The notes: generated by a model not told the origin, from the letters alone. 64,000 nt of DNA from Culex pipiens pallens (GCF_016801865.2 NC_068937.1:138325874-138389873); one strand, 5' to 3'; positions 20,485 to 32,707 are shown, counted from the first letter of the stretch. Translations and numbers: made by a program.

Positions 20485-21347
20485 GCAATCCATGCATTTT
20501 TGTTTTGATTTCTAAATGACAAATGAACCAAGCAAACGAAGCCATATGCAGACATGCATTGGCACTGCGCGCGGATAGCACGCGTGCTATTTTAGCGAAT
20601 AGCACTGCGCTATCAATCATAGCACCTTGCACTCTAGCGAAACTGGTAACTAGGACGCATTTTTCTTTTGTTTATCTGGATTTGATTGTCATCGACCACT
20701 GGAAAGTCGTGCAAATAATTTAATCAATTTTTATCAGAAAGTTTAGTGCAGTGCTTGCGATGAAGACTTGGAAGTGAAAGGTCCATGGTTCTATTCTCTA
20801 CAAGGTTAACCAATTTTATGTTGGTGTAATAAAAGCGCCATTTTTTTTTTCTTTTAGATTATCGCGAAAAGTCTTTCAATATGGCATGAGAACCTGGAAT
20901 TTTTACTAGATTTTCAGTACTTGGGCGAATGGATCAACGCTTGTAGCCGTTAGGGGCACAAAAAGTATCCCAGTTCATTAAAATGCACCAAATTGACCAG
21001 CAAGACTAGTGCCAACCTAATTTTTTTAAAAAGTTTATGGGAGTGCTATAAGGGAGTGCTAAAAAATAGCACTAGCACTGTGCAATGCGCAGTGTGCGTA
21101 GAACTTGAGGTAAGTGCTAATTTGAAGTGCCAGTGCAGAGCGTGCCAATGCATGTCTGGCCATATGTCATACTCAGCTGACGTGAAAAGAGATGTGTGCA
21201 GATATCGCCATCAACAAATGCATCTTTCTGCACAGAAAGATTATATAGTAATGTTTCGAAGCTAGACAAAAAAAATTGTGAAAGTAAAACACATTGTTTA
21301 TTATAATTAGACATTTTTCCAGCTAGTATCAAACATATTTAATCAAA
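20485..21347 (+). promoter_or_regulatory. Upstream module of gene E, split by a MITE
   Basis: The left half (20485-20548, ATTTTTGTTTTGATTTCTAA) and the right half (21167-21347) together correspond to the modules of C and D. The right half keeps CAGCTG at 21174-21179 and GATGTGTGCAGATATCGCC. The AAAATTGGTGAAAG block is diverged (AAATTGTGAAAGTAAAACAC). A 610-bp transposon separates the halves. Confidence 0.5.
20549..21158. mobile_element. hAT-type MITE in the gene E promoter
   Basis: Perfect 17-bp terminal inverted repeats CAGACATGCATTGGCAC at 20549-20565 and 21142-21158, and an 8-bp target duplication GCCATATG at 20541-20548 and 21159-21166. Near both ends the motif TAGCAC/GTGCTA is repeated several times, as expected for subterminal transposase-binding sites. 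It contains no transposase. An 8-bp duplication and CAG ends fit the hAT superfamily. Confidence 0.85.
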
Positions 21348-23690
21348 ATGATGTGTCGGTGGGTATAACGTGATTTTATTATCAATGCCGCTAATACCTT
21401 GCTAACATTGCATTCACTCAGGCAAGTTCTTCCGGACGCGACGGATGGTGGTATCGAACAGATTTACATCGTCAAAACGGAACCCGGCCTGGAGGATGAC
21501 GGTGGGTTCGCTAACATGGTCCCGGAAACGGTTGACGAAATCAAGACGGAACCAAAGTTCGAGGAGAATGAAAATCCGGATGATTATCAACCAGATGAGG
21601 AGGTTGGATTTCAAACGGTTGATGTGATTGTAAAAGAGGAACCAAAAGTGGGTTCGGATTGCGAATCGAATCAGGTGGACAAGAAATTTGACGTAAGGTC
21701 TGAGAAGTCCGCGAAGGATCAAACTGATACCAACAAGGGAAAGACTAAACCCAAAACTGGTAAAAAAGAGAAAAAGCCAAGTAACTCCACTAAGGAGAAG
21801 GTCGATAAAGCTCAAGTAAACGAAAAGTTGTTTGCTTGCTCAGTATGTGGCAAAAAAACTAACAATGAATACAATTTGCAAACGCATTTGAAAACACACA
21901 AAACAAAGAAAAAGGTAGAAAAGGAAAAGGATTTAACTTGTAATGTTTGTGGTAAGGTCTCTTTTTCTAACTATCATCTACAAATACATCTTGAAGGGCA
22001 TGAGAGGAAGGCAAAAAAACGGGAACAACTAGAAACAAAGAAAAAATCGAAATTGGAGAAGCTTCAACGGTTCGTTTGTCACTATTGTCCGAGCAAGTTT
22101 ACCACTAACTATAACCTTCAGCGCCACGAGGATCTTCACGACATTCCGCTAGACCAACAGATCCACAAGAGAAAAGAGTTCTTTTGTTACGTTTGTGATC
22201 AGGATTTTGGGTCGAAAGAAGGCATTCGAGAACATTTGTACACCCACGCTGACCAGCTGCCGTACACGTGCGAGGAGTGTGATAAACCAATATCTATCAA
22301 ATCGGTGCGTGATTTAAATCAGCACTTGGAAATGCACAAAGACACTACGAATGGAAGTGTCAAGTGTACCTGGTGTCCGCTACGATTCCATTCACTTAAA
22401 GGGTGCACATTCCACGAAAGAACGCACGTCAACGAGGGAAGTAGTGCTTTGGAGGAGCTAGAGCGGAGAGCAAACATCTTGAGCAAGAAAAAGAACGTCA
22501 AAATCATCGTCGTTGAAGGAACATTGCGTTACGCTTGTGATCACTGCGATAAATCGTACACGTTGCTTGACTCGTTACGAGACCACAAGACCACGCACAC
22601 TGATTCGGATAAACCGAAAAAACTGCACGTTTGCACGATCTGTAACGAGGTGTTTGCCTTTGCCGGAGGGCTTTTTACACACAAACTGGTCCATTCAGAT
22701 TTGTTGCCATATAAGTGTGAATACTGTGACAAAGCATTTAAAGCTGCTATTCGTTTGATTGAACATCGGTAATTTGAGCTTGATGTTGAGGTTCAAACCA
22801 ACATACACTAAGTGACTCTTTTCTTTTTTTAGCCGTATTCACACTGGAGAAAGACCCTTCGTGTGTGAATGCGGTCAAGGTTTTGCCAAAAACGGTACAA
22901 TGCTGTCGCATAGAAGGAAATGCTTAAGATCTGAATATTTAAAAAGCTGCTCTTGTCGAATTTGCGGAAACGAATCATTCCCAAACTATGCCGGATTGGT
23001 TAAACACGTAACTGAGGTAAGCAGAGTCTTTTGGAGCTTTTGGACTGCACAGTTTTTGAAAAATTCTATATTTTTAGCAACACTTTGAACCCATACCGAA
23101 GACTAAATGTCAATTTTGCCCCGCGTTAAGTCAAAATGCGCTTCTTCTGGTACGTCACGAGCATCGTCATCAGATGCCGAACGTGATTAAATGTGATCAA
23201 TGCAACCGCATCTTCAAAAACAAAGCTATGTTGGAAGAGCATGAAGTTGTAAGTATAACGTAAATCAAAAATTGTTCGATATTATAATCAACTCCCTAAT
23301 TAATACCCCCTCAAGACACACATCAACAAGCCACTATCATTTATTTGTGATATTTGCGGAATGACTTTCAATCGGTATGTTGGCGACAGGCTGATATTGT
23401 TGATCAATGTTACATGTTCTGGTTGTTGTAATTGCAGACTCAAACGCCTACAGAAGCACAAGAAAAACCACACAAAAGTCCGACGGAAGCCTGCCAAGCT
23501 GCATTGTTGTGACATGTGCCCGAAAAAATTCTCATGGTTGGGGAACTTTCGTAGCCACCAAAAGTTGCACTACAACGAGAAAAGTCGATACTTTATCCCG
23601 TCGTTGGTGGAGGCTGCAAAACCGGAACCGGTCGTGGATGAAAATGAGGATTTGGATTTTGGTATGTTAGTGAAAACAGAAATGGAATGA
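21348..23690 (+). CDS. Gene E: 15-finger C2H2 zinc-finger protein
   Basis: Predicted nuclear DNA-binding protein of 674 residues. Exons: 21348-21358, 21422-22768, 22833-23016, 23078-23248, 23316-23374 and 23438-23690. The first donor is GTGGGT, weaker than the GTGAGT in B-D. The N-terminal motif and VKTE, IKTE and VKEE sites are kept, as is the C-terminal VKTE. Finger 3 and the following linker (LDQQIHKRKE) match gene B, while finger 8 matches gene D. Exon 3 (FVCECGQGFAKNGTMLSH) is the most diverged of the four plus-strand copies. It ends 87 bp before the stop of convergent gene F. Target genes are unknown. Confidence 0.87.
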
Positions 23691-23695
23691 AGATA

Positions 23696-23701
23696 AATAA
23701 A
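23696..23701 (+). promoter_or_regulatory. Poly(A) signal of gene E
   Basis: AATAAA six bases after the stop, inside the 87-bp gap to the convergent gene F; the two 3' ends may overlap. Confidence 0.5.
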
Positions 23702-23777
23702 TCTTATAATTGCATCAATTTTCAATGTTTAAGATATATTGTTCTTTGATTTATACATGGCAATTAACATCCTTAAC

Positions 23778-25823
23778 TTATTCACTGTGTGACACTGGTT
23801 GACTGCAATTAACCTTTACTGGCGACTCAACTGATCCAATTGCTACTCTCTGCGAACCTCTCAAAGATGGAATAAAATATTTACTTTTGATTTTAAAGTG
23901 ACTGTCACGATGGCGTCGCATGTTTCGCAGCACAAGGAAACTCTTCGAGCATAGATCACATTTATGTTTGCGCTTTCCGGTATGAATTGACTTGTGGTTT
24001 CGCAAGCAAACCGAACGACCGAACGTCTTTCCGCAAGTTTCGCACATGAACGATTCCGGCTCGTTCATGTGGACCTACAATTGATAAATATTGTAAATAA
24101 GATCGCAAGTTTAACAAACTGTTTCAAACGTACCCTTTTGTGCTTTTTCAGATGTGCTTCGTTCTTGAAGATTCGATTGCACGTTTCACATTTGATAACA
24201 TTCGGCAGCTGGTGCCGATACTCGTGAATGACCAGCGGTATGGCATTTTTGAACTTGGCCGAACAGAACTGACATCTTGTTTCCGACAGTCCTTGAGTGT
24301 GAAGCTGGAAAAAGTTATTTCATGATTTTGTTGTTATTAGCTAAACTTTGTAACAACTAGTTACCTCTGTAACATGCTTTATTAAATCTGCATAACCTGA
24401 TAAGATCATTTGACAGAAACGACAAATGCAACCGTTTGAGCTATCCGGAAGCACACAGTTCTTTTCGTGTACCTTCAGGACGAACTTCTTCCGGAATGCC
24501 ATGCCACAGTGGCACACGAACGGTCTTTCGCCAGTGTGAATCCGTCTGAAAAGGAGAAAATATCAGCAAAAAGCTTGGACTTTGAAGATGAAACCTTTAC
24601 CGATGTTGAATCAATCGTATCGTAGCTTTGAACCCCTTGCCACACGTTTCGCACTTGTACGGGGCAAAATCCGAGTGGACCTTCTCGTGCAGAGTTAGCG
24701 AAGAAGCTCGATCAAACGTTTTCCCACACCTCTGGCAAGGATAAATCTTATCCAGAGTGTGCGAATTCGTGTGCTTCCGTAACGTGGCCAAAAGTGTGTA
24801 CGATTTTTCGCAATAATCACAAGCATATCGTCTCAATCCGTCTACGACGATGACTTTCACGTTCAGTTTGTTGCTTTCGTGTTGGGCACGCAGTTCCGCC
24901 TCCGCTATGACACTTCCATCGATGTGGACTCGTTCGTGGATTTGGCATCCTTTGAGTGAATGAAATCGAGCCGGACAGTACAAACATTTGATGCTGCCCG
25001 TTTGAGTTTCCTTGTGCAACTCCAAGTGTTGATTTAGGACTCGAACTGATTTGATATTGACGGATTTATCGCATTCTTTGCACGTGTACGGCAAAAGATC
25101 AGCGTGGGTGTAGAGATGTTCGTGGATTCTGTCCTTGGTTTCGTAGTCATGCCCACATACGTAGCAGAAAAACTCTTTCTTTTTGTGAACTTGCAGCGCA
25201 ATGGGAATCTTAGATTCATGGCTTTCCTCGTGACGTTGAAGATTGAACAGAGTGGAAAACTTATTTGGACAATAATGACAAACAAACCGTTTGATAACTT
25301 CCAACTTTCCCTTGTCTCTCTCATGGCCTTTGGCGTGACGTTCTAAATTGAACTGAGTGGACAGCTCTTTCCCGCAAAGTTTACAAATGAATCGTTCTTC
25401 ATTGCTATCGGATTTATCCTCAACCGCTTTCCTTCTTCGTTTTCGTTTTGTGGCCTGTCTTTTGGATGCATTCCTATTGGACTTTTTCTTGTTATCATCA
25501 TCAACTTCACGTTTATCATTCGTATCAAAATTCGACTTTACGTCGTCTTCTCCCGATTCGGATGTTTCATCTTCTTCCGGTTCCTGCTTCACAATGACAT
25601 CCAGAACTCCAAAGTTTGGTGCTTCGGCTGGCTCATCCTTGCTCGGATTTTCGATTTTGGCATCATCTTCTTTATCAATATCCGGCTCTGGTTTGATTTG
25701 ATCAACGTCCTCCGGTACCATGGGATCAGATCCATCGTTGGCCTCCTCCTCTTTCACTGGTTCCGATTTAATTATGAATATCTGTTCAATGCCATTCGTT
25801 TCCGGAAGCACTTGCCTAAACAT
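23778..25823 (-). CDS. Gene F: 14-finger C2H2 zinc-finger protein
   Basis: Predicted nuclear DNA-binding protein of about 623 residues. Exons on the minus strand: 25823-24601, 24545-24365, 24304-24134 and 24074-23778, with introns of 55-60 nt. The start is uncertain. ATG at 25823 gives MFRQVLPETNG. The family-type micro-exon ATGCTCTGTCG at 25854-25844 is also present, but only 28 nt (25843-25816) separate it from the acceptor. The N-terminus has IKSE, VKEE, IKPE and VKQE sites in an acidic stretch, then a basic run (KRQATKRKRRRK) and fingers. It lacks the finger equivalent to number 1 or 2 of B-E. The last two fingers are in one exon without the intron seen in B-E, and the C-terminal VKTE tail is replaced. 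Lies head to head with gene G. Confidence 0.83.
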
Positions 25824-25854
25824 TTTTTTCTAAATTCAATTACCGACAGAGCAT

Positions 25855-26329
25855 TCTGATAAGAAAAACTTTGGATGCAATAATTATGTTGCGTTCAAAA
25901 CAGAAATTTTCTATCCCTCAATCCAGCTGAACTTTTATGTTTTAACAAGTCAAAAGGACATATTTACAAAAAGAGTTAGTTAGTCATCTTGTTCAAATCC
26001 TTAGTTGTTTTTTCAAATATTTAACTGATTTTTTCTCTCTTTGTGATAATTTTTTTTTACGGTCTTTAAACTTTTTTAAATATTTTCAAACACTAACATA
26101 CATGCCGTTTTAAAATATTCCTTCAAAAACAAGTGTTGCTACCCACGAACACGGAAAAAAATTGTCTACTGCCAGGATATATCGGCTAACATCCCCCAGC
26201 TGTAAACAGTCTGATGTAGGTAAACAAACCGCTTGGCCCTTTGCGTTGGTCGTTCAGGCAACGTCAACGCAGAAAAAAAGAGTCTACAGTTTTGACATTG
26301 CTCGAAGCTTGCTGGCGACGGAGAAAATA
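25855..26329. promoter_or_regulatory. Shared divergent promoter of genes F and G
   Basis: 475 bp between the outermost starts of F (25854) and G (26330). CAGCTG occurs twice, at 25924-25929 (70 bp before F) and 26197-26202 (128 bp before G), as in the other pairs. The rest is AT-rich with no recognised element. Confidence 0.4.
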
Positions 26330-29300
26330 ATGCTTCTGCGGTAAGTGAAATTACGCTTAAATTAGCAAATCCTACGGTATCCGTGACCTATTCCGGTGTC
26401 CCCTCCCCAGGCACGTCATCCCGACCAACAACGATGTGGAGGAAATTTACATCGTCAAGCAGGAAGATGAGCAGACCGATCCGGCTGGCAACCCGCTGGC
26501 GGGCGGACCAGGGCCTAGTCGGTCCGGGTTGCATCCGACGGCGCTGCTCGAGAACGAGGACGTTGAAATCAAGGACGAACCGCTGAGCGTGCAGGGTAGC
26601 GAGGAGGAAGATGAAAAGTACGATCCCCCGGTTCCGCTGCTGCATGCCCTTCCGGTCGAGGTGCGGCTGGTTGAAGATTTGCCGAAAAAGTTGGAGGCTG
26701 CGATCAAAAAGGAGAAGGAAGTGGAGGAGCAGCAGCAGCAAACGAGGAAGTCTCCGGTGGAACCGGTAAAAGCGGTCAAGCATAGTGTGAAGCAGGAGAG
26801 GGACTCCAGCTCGGACGGTGACTGGGGACAGGATGACTTTGAGCCACTGGCTAAGGAGGTGGTGGTCAAGAGGAAGCGTGGCCGGCCACCGAAGAAAAAG
26901 GTTGAGGTAAAGAAGGAAAAGTCAGCTGGTTCTGATAGCGATATGGACGCGGACGATGTGGATGATGACGATTATAGACCTCCAGCGGGTAGTCCGGTCA
27001 AGAAGGAGCGCAAACGAGGTCGCAAGAAAAAGATCAAGACGGAACCGGATGGGTTCGATAGCGATGCTTCCAACGTGGAGGAAACGGAAATAGTCAAATG
27101 CTTCATTTGCGTGATTGACCTGAAGGAGGCCGATCTGCTGGACAAACATTTGCGCCAAAAGCACAAGCACATGCTTCCGTTTAGCTGCGTTACGTGCGTG
27201 GGACGTAGGGTAACACGGTTGAAGGATTTGAACTTGCACTTTCAGCAGCATGACGAGACTAGGAAGTATAAGTGTCTCTATTGTGCGGCGCGGTTCCCAT
27301 CGCCACAGGGACAGAGCAGCCACATGCGTCGGATGCACAGCGAGAAGTACAACACCGATATGGATCGCTATCGGCGGTTCATGTGCCGCTTTTGCGATAA
27401 AAAGTTCACCAAGAAACACGACTTGGAAATTCACGAGAAGCGTCACATCGCGGAGGAGTCGAACGATCCGGCAGTTATGCGACGAGCTCTGAAGTGTTAC
27501 ATTTGCAACAAATTTGTGGGGAAGAATCGAGATGATCTGAACACACACGTCGCTACGCACGAAGACTGGCTTCCGTATCACTGCGAAAAGTGTGACAACA
27601 AAAAGATTTGCACCGTTCGAATACTTTGCGAGCACCTGCGGCAGCACCAGGAGGGACTGGCGGTTAAATGCGTTTACTGCGATGAACGGTTCGTCAGTTT
27701 GGGCGAATGTCAGGCTCACGAGCGGACTCACGCGGCGGAGAAGGAAGCGCACGAAATTGAGGACGCGAAAATGATCGCGGAAATGACCGGAAACAGCGTC
27801 GTTGTGGTGGATGGCGTCAAACGGTTCCAGTGCGGCAAGTGTGACCGGTCGTACGCGTTGTCCAGCAGTCTGCGGAAGCATCAGGGTGTCCATGCCAAGG
27901 GAAATGCGTTCGTTTGTTCAAAATGTGGCCGAGCGTTCATGAAGGCTTCGTCGTTGGCATTGCACGAGAGTCGTAACCACCTGGAAGGAGGCAGTTTCAC
28001 GTGCGAAGGTTGTGGTAAAGTTTTCCCGACAATTGGACACCTGCTGGATCACCGAACCCGAACTCAGCACTTTGCCGGAAAGCCGTTCATTTGCGAGGGT
28101 TGTACGACCACGTTCGTGCTGCAGGAAGAGCTGACGGAGCACCAGAAGACGTGCACCGAAACGGAAGCGAATCGAGCGTGCTTCTGCGGTCTCTGCGCCA
28201 ACAATTTCCCCTCTCTGGCGATTGCGATGGAACACGTCAAAAGCGAACACGAGCCGGAAATTCCGGAAACCAAGTGCAGATATTGCGATCTGACCTTCAG
28301 GGACTCGGAGCGAATTGTGGAGCACGAATTCAAGCACACTCTGCCGGGAATTATGACCTGCAAGATGTGCAACCGGATCTTTAAGCACTTGAAGAATTTG
28401 CAGTGCCACATGAAGAACCATGGCAAGGTGGCGATTCCGTTCATGTGCGATATCTGCGGCAAAACGTTCACCCAGAAGGGCACGCTCACTATTCATACGC
28501 GTCTTCATACGGGTGAGTTCCTTGAAAATTACATTTTGTGTCAAATGTGATATCAAATCATTTCTAGGCGAGCGTCCGTATACCTGCGTACTGTGCCAGA
28601 AGGGATTCGTCGACAAGAACGAGATGAGAAGACACTACAATATGCATTTCAATCCACAGGTACAGTAAAAACTTGATTTACACTCTTCAGAAATCTTCTC
28701 TCTTTCCGATATCTACATTCAATATTCACAACTGCCTTACAGAGCAAGCTGTACATTCCGAACGCGCAGCAGATCGCCGCCCCGGTGGACGTCGGAGCGC
28801 AGGGCAAAAAGTACAAACAGTACACGTGCAAGATCTGCGGCCGCCAGCTGACGACGTCGACGGCGCTGGCCAAGCACATCACAACGCATACGGGTTGGTG
28901 TCCAGTTGGAATCAATAAAACGATGGGTTTACTAATGTTGGGTTATTTTTGTAGGTGAAAAGAAATATCAATGCGAATTCTGTGACAAACGCTTTGCCCA
29001 AGGAGGGCAATTGACGGGTGAGCTTTTCAGTAAAGTTTTAAATTAAATGTTGTTGCTAAACAATTCATCCCGACAGTACATCGACGAATCCACACCGGCG
29101 AGCGTCCGTTTGCGTGCGAGAAATGTGGCCAGCGGTTCGTAGGAGGCAGCAATTACAAGCGTCACGTCAAGCAGGGCATGTGTAAGGCGCTAACTGCTGG
29201 AGCGATCCCTTCCGGTGAAGGCGGAACAGCGAACATGCACCCACAGCAACAGCAGCAGCAGCTGGAGCACCCGTATCTCGGCGGTGCCGAGGTGATTGGA

Positions 29301-29345
29301 AGTTCGGAACTACGGATCTACCCCGACGAAAAGGAAATGCACTAG
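26330..29345 (+). CDS. Gene G: 19-finger C2H2 zinc-finger protein with AT-hooks
   Basis: Predicted nuclear DNA-binding protein of 895 residues. Exons: 26330-26340 (MLLR), 26411-28512, 28568-28659, 28743-28893, 28955-29017 and 29077-29345. The start is the ATG at 26330, not the downstream in-frame ATG at 26436, because splicing joins MLLR to HVIPTNNDVEEIYIVK, the family motif. Psi-K-x-E sites include VKQE, IKDE, IKKE, VKQE and IKTE. AT-hook-like segments (KRKRGRPPKKK, KRGRKKK) lie at roughly residues 180-235. About 19 C2H2 fingers follow, two of them C2HC; the last four use TGE-type linkers and are split by introns in the linker. A short Gln run precedes the C-terminus. Codon usage is more GC-rich than in B-E. 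Its order of fingers matches B-F, so it may be the conserved founder of the cluster. Confidence 0.88.
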
Positions 29346-29584
29346 ATATTAGTGGCACAAATTAGTGTTTGGTTTTTAACGCGTTTGCAGACTGCTTGCG
29401 GTCAGTAAAGTTATCTTAAAGGTTTGTACTAAATTTTGATCGAATTAGAATTTAATTTTCTACTTCCAACCATCACAATTTCACACCGAAATAAGGAGTG
29501 AGTTAAATAGCTGCTTAAAACAATTTCCACACTAAAACATAGTAACCGTAGCATAGGTTATCAGAAGCGATATTAAAACGATTG

Positions 29585-29590
29585 AATAAA
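29585..29590 (+). promoter_or_regulatory. Poly(A) signal of gene G
   Basis: AATAAA about 240 bases after the stop codon; the 3' UTR between is AT-rich and has no other consensus signal that I saw. Confidence 0.5.
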
Positions 29591-31562
29591 ATGATTTTGA
29601 TAGTCACTAAAACTGATTTATTCCTGTGCTCTTTGAAGAACGACCTCGTCAAGCTTTCTGTATAGTCGGGACACAAACCTTTAGATCGGTTTCGAAGCAG
29701 ATAAGTCTCTGCTAGAAATTGGAATAATCATTTCACAAGCAGTTAAAATGGATATATTTTATAACATTTTCTGCATTTCACAGTGCCTGGACTGGATTAT
29801 CCGAAATTCAATTCCGATAATTGTTTGGTGATTTAACAGGATATTAACCACCTGAGTTTGTTCACTTTGGGGTCGCTCTCAAATCGCTTCAAGACATCCC
29901 AACTACGCAGTTTTGAAAAAAAGACTATGTTAGTTTATGAATTTTATTTTAGAACAAAACATAACAGCATTTCCCACTTAACCACCCCCTCCATGACAAT
30001 TTCAAATTGTTTCGCTTGATTGAACTGATTGGAATAGCATATTGATTCATAGGACCAGCATGTCTTTGGTTCGATCGTTTTGAAAATTTTCACGCAGCAG
30101 ATATTACGCGCATTATTGACCCTCCCTGGCCTTGGGTTTATTTAGGGCTTTGATTTTTTTTTATCATTTCCCTTCTCTGCGGGCGTTTCCTCCGTTCGCT
30201 GCAAAAGAGGAGAAAATCAATAAAATTGTGTATTGCACCATAAAGGAGGATGGGGCAATTGCCCAACAAAAGGGTTGCTCGACTTTTTTTACGAAGTGAT
30301 TATTATTAGCTGCAACGTTTCGGGAAGGCCGCAACACAAAGCAAAACTAGAACGACATTTGCAGCGGGACGAAAATCCTTGAACTTTGCTCAAGGAAAAA
30401 AGGCAAAAAAAAAAAAGATCACAACATTAGCATAAAGGTGCGTGCGTAAAAAGTAACAAAGCAAAAGCGCGCGCATTAAAACCTGCAAAGAGATATTTGG
30501 AAGTCAGAGGGGCAAGGCATTTAGAAAATGGAAAACCAATTATCTTTATGACCCTGCCGCTGGCGCTGGGGCAAGTTTTTCTTTGTTTCGACGTTACTGG
30601 CGGTGAGGAGGAGAGTAGATTTGACGTCGTCATGTGTCATTCGCAGCCAGAGAACATCGCCCCCCCCAAAATAGGAATGAACGAACAGGGCGCAGTTAAG
30701 CTGTGTGTTTAGATGGCAAAGTATCATCACGCACATAAAGAGTCATTAAATGCCATAATCTTTCGTCATTGGTTTGGGAAGGGATTCCTTAGATTGCGAG
30801 TTGAGAGGAATCGGCGCACTGTTTGGAATGTTGAGAATTCTCGCGTTGGAATCACCATTGAACGTTTATAGTTGAGTCAGTGATTGCAGTACTAAACTAA
30901 TGTTCGAACTAACATTGTCAAGCATGATATTCTTATGTGAAATTTTATGCCGAACAACTTTGTCAAAAAATGATTCGATGTGGCCTTATGCATTTGCGGT
31001 TCTCCAGAAAATAAATGACAATAAATGACTGAGAGAAAAATCCTTTTTTTGCATTTATTTTTAGAAAAGTTTTTTTTATTGTCATTCTATTGTGACAAAA
31101 ATGTTTATTTATAATCAACAAATATAACAATGCTTGAAAGTTCATGTGAGTGCCGAAAAATTCTACTATTGAATACTTGTATCGAAAAATAGAATTTTTC
31201 GACATTGTTTTGGTATTTGGGTTGATCAAACACGCGGACGCCAAACTAATGTGAGAAATCAAAAGTTTCTTTAAAAAGTTCTAATCAAAAGTGTTTTCGA
31301 CATTGTAAAAAATGTTGTCTGCAACTTGTTGGAAAAGTAGATTTTTCAGCACATTTATCTTTAGTTTCGTTGGATTAATTTACGACTAGTGCTGAAAAAA
31401 TCACCACTTTGCAATTGAAACAGCAGCTTTAGTCACGTTTTTGCATAAACGATGGTTAAGTTATTTCATTTATATTCAGAAAGAAAATGAGTATTGGTGA
31501 GTTTTGCTAGTTTTTAAAAACAAATTAATCTTAAATTGCAAAGATTCAAATAAATCCAATTA
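29591..31562. other. Intergenic, no gene seen
   Basis: Short open frames only, with no motif, splice logic or family resemblance. The part 31000-31450 is made of degenerate AT-rich repeats (AAAGTTTTTT, GACATTGTTTT) of the kind seen in old transposon remains. Confidence 0.5.
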
Positions 31563-32202
31563 CAGTTATCCCACATATTTGGAACACCCACAAATTCGGG
31601 ACACTTTTGTGATAATTTGTCAATAGCATGCCAAATGCAGCTTTTGCCTCGACCCTACTATTTTTAGGACCTTTATTTGGACATTTTTTTGCTATTTCAC
31701 TAGTTAAAGAAGTACTTTTTGAACAAAAACTTAATTTCAAGACTATTTTTACGTGAGCAGCAAAACACTGTCTCCAAATTGCCTGTTCCATGATTGTGGG
31801 ATGTTATTGTGCCTCCCACAATTGTGGAACACCTGAATTTAACTGATATTTTCACAAAAAAGTTATCAGACCATGGATAAAACATCACTAAGCTTGAGTT
31901 TCACTGGTTGCAGTGTGTGAAGTCATTATTTCGTTATAAATATGGACTCCTGGAGAGATCCAAAGTTTGTTTACATCCGTAAGATCCGTGTTCCGAATTT
32001 GTGGATTGCAAGGGTCAAAGTTTTTCTTCAAAAACTTGATATTAAAGTTAAAATTTGCAGTTGTTCGATACAGCATTCGAAAGATCGCATGAAAAGCTTT
32101 CAAATGAAGGTAAAAGCGAATCATTAAGTTCAATTATCGATTTGCTATGATTTGTTGAACATTGGCTGAACTGTAAACTGTTCCGAATATGAGGGATGAC
32201 TG
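31563..32202. mobile_element. Tc1/mariner-type MITE (TA target)
   Basis: The left end CAGTTATCCCACATATTTGG and the right end, whose reverse complement is CAGTCATCCCTCATATTCGG, are imperfect inverted repeats. TA flanks both sides (31561-31562 and 32203-32204). No transposase is seen. Its right edge overlaps the target duplication of the next element. Confidence 0.6.
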
Positions 32203-32207
32203 TACAT

Positions 32208-32699
32208 TAGGGTGCCCAGAATATGGGACTTTTTGTCAAAACCTCGCTCCACAAGCTGTTTATTGTTTCTTAAGCTATTTTAGGACTCTGGGCCAAATAT
32301 GAGCAAAATCGGTCTACATTTACCCATTGATACTCGAAGGTGAAGTTTGTATGGGAAAAATCGAAAAAATGTATGAAAAACCCAATTTTCTTACGGGTTT
32401 GTCTGTAGAGCGCGCTATACTTCCATCCAAATATTCGCAAAAGCGTGATTCTCGTTGAAAATTTAATGATCTACAACTTTGTAGAACATACCAAATCTGT
32501 TAAACTCAATCCTGAAAAGTTATTAGCGATTTAAAAATGTAATTTTTGTATGAAAAACTAGTTTTTCACCAACTTTAGGCTCGAGTATCAATGGGTTAGT
32601 CTCAACCAAATTCGCCCAAAATTTAAACAGATGCTTAAAATAGCCCAAAAAACCGTTTTCCGCTTGTGGAGCAGGGGGTCATTTTTTCTGGGCACCCTA
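32208..32699. mobile_element. hAT-type MITE
   Basis: Terminal inverted repeats TAGGGTGCCCAGA and TCTGGGCACCCTA with an 8-bp target duplication CTGTACAT (32200-32207 and 32700-32707). Non-autonomous. The duplication overlaps the last bases of the preceding TA element, so this element inserted at the edge of an existing transposon. Confidence 0.8.
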
Positions 32700-32707
32700 C
32701 TGTACAT

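Noticed and set aside
26922..27893. 323-codon frame antisense to gene G (also 27918-28616)
   Set aside because: Shadow of a GC-richer finger gene; no motif, and the plus strand codes for intact fingers throughout.
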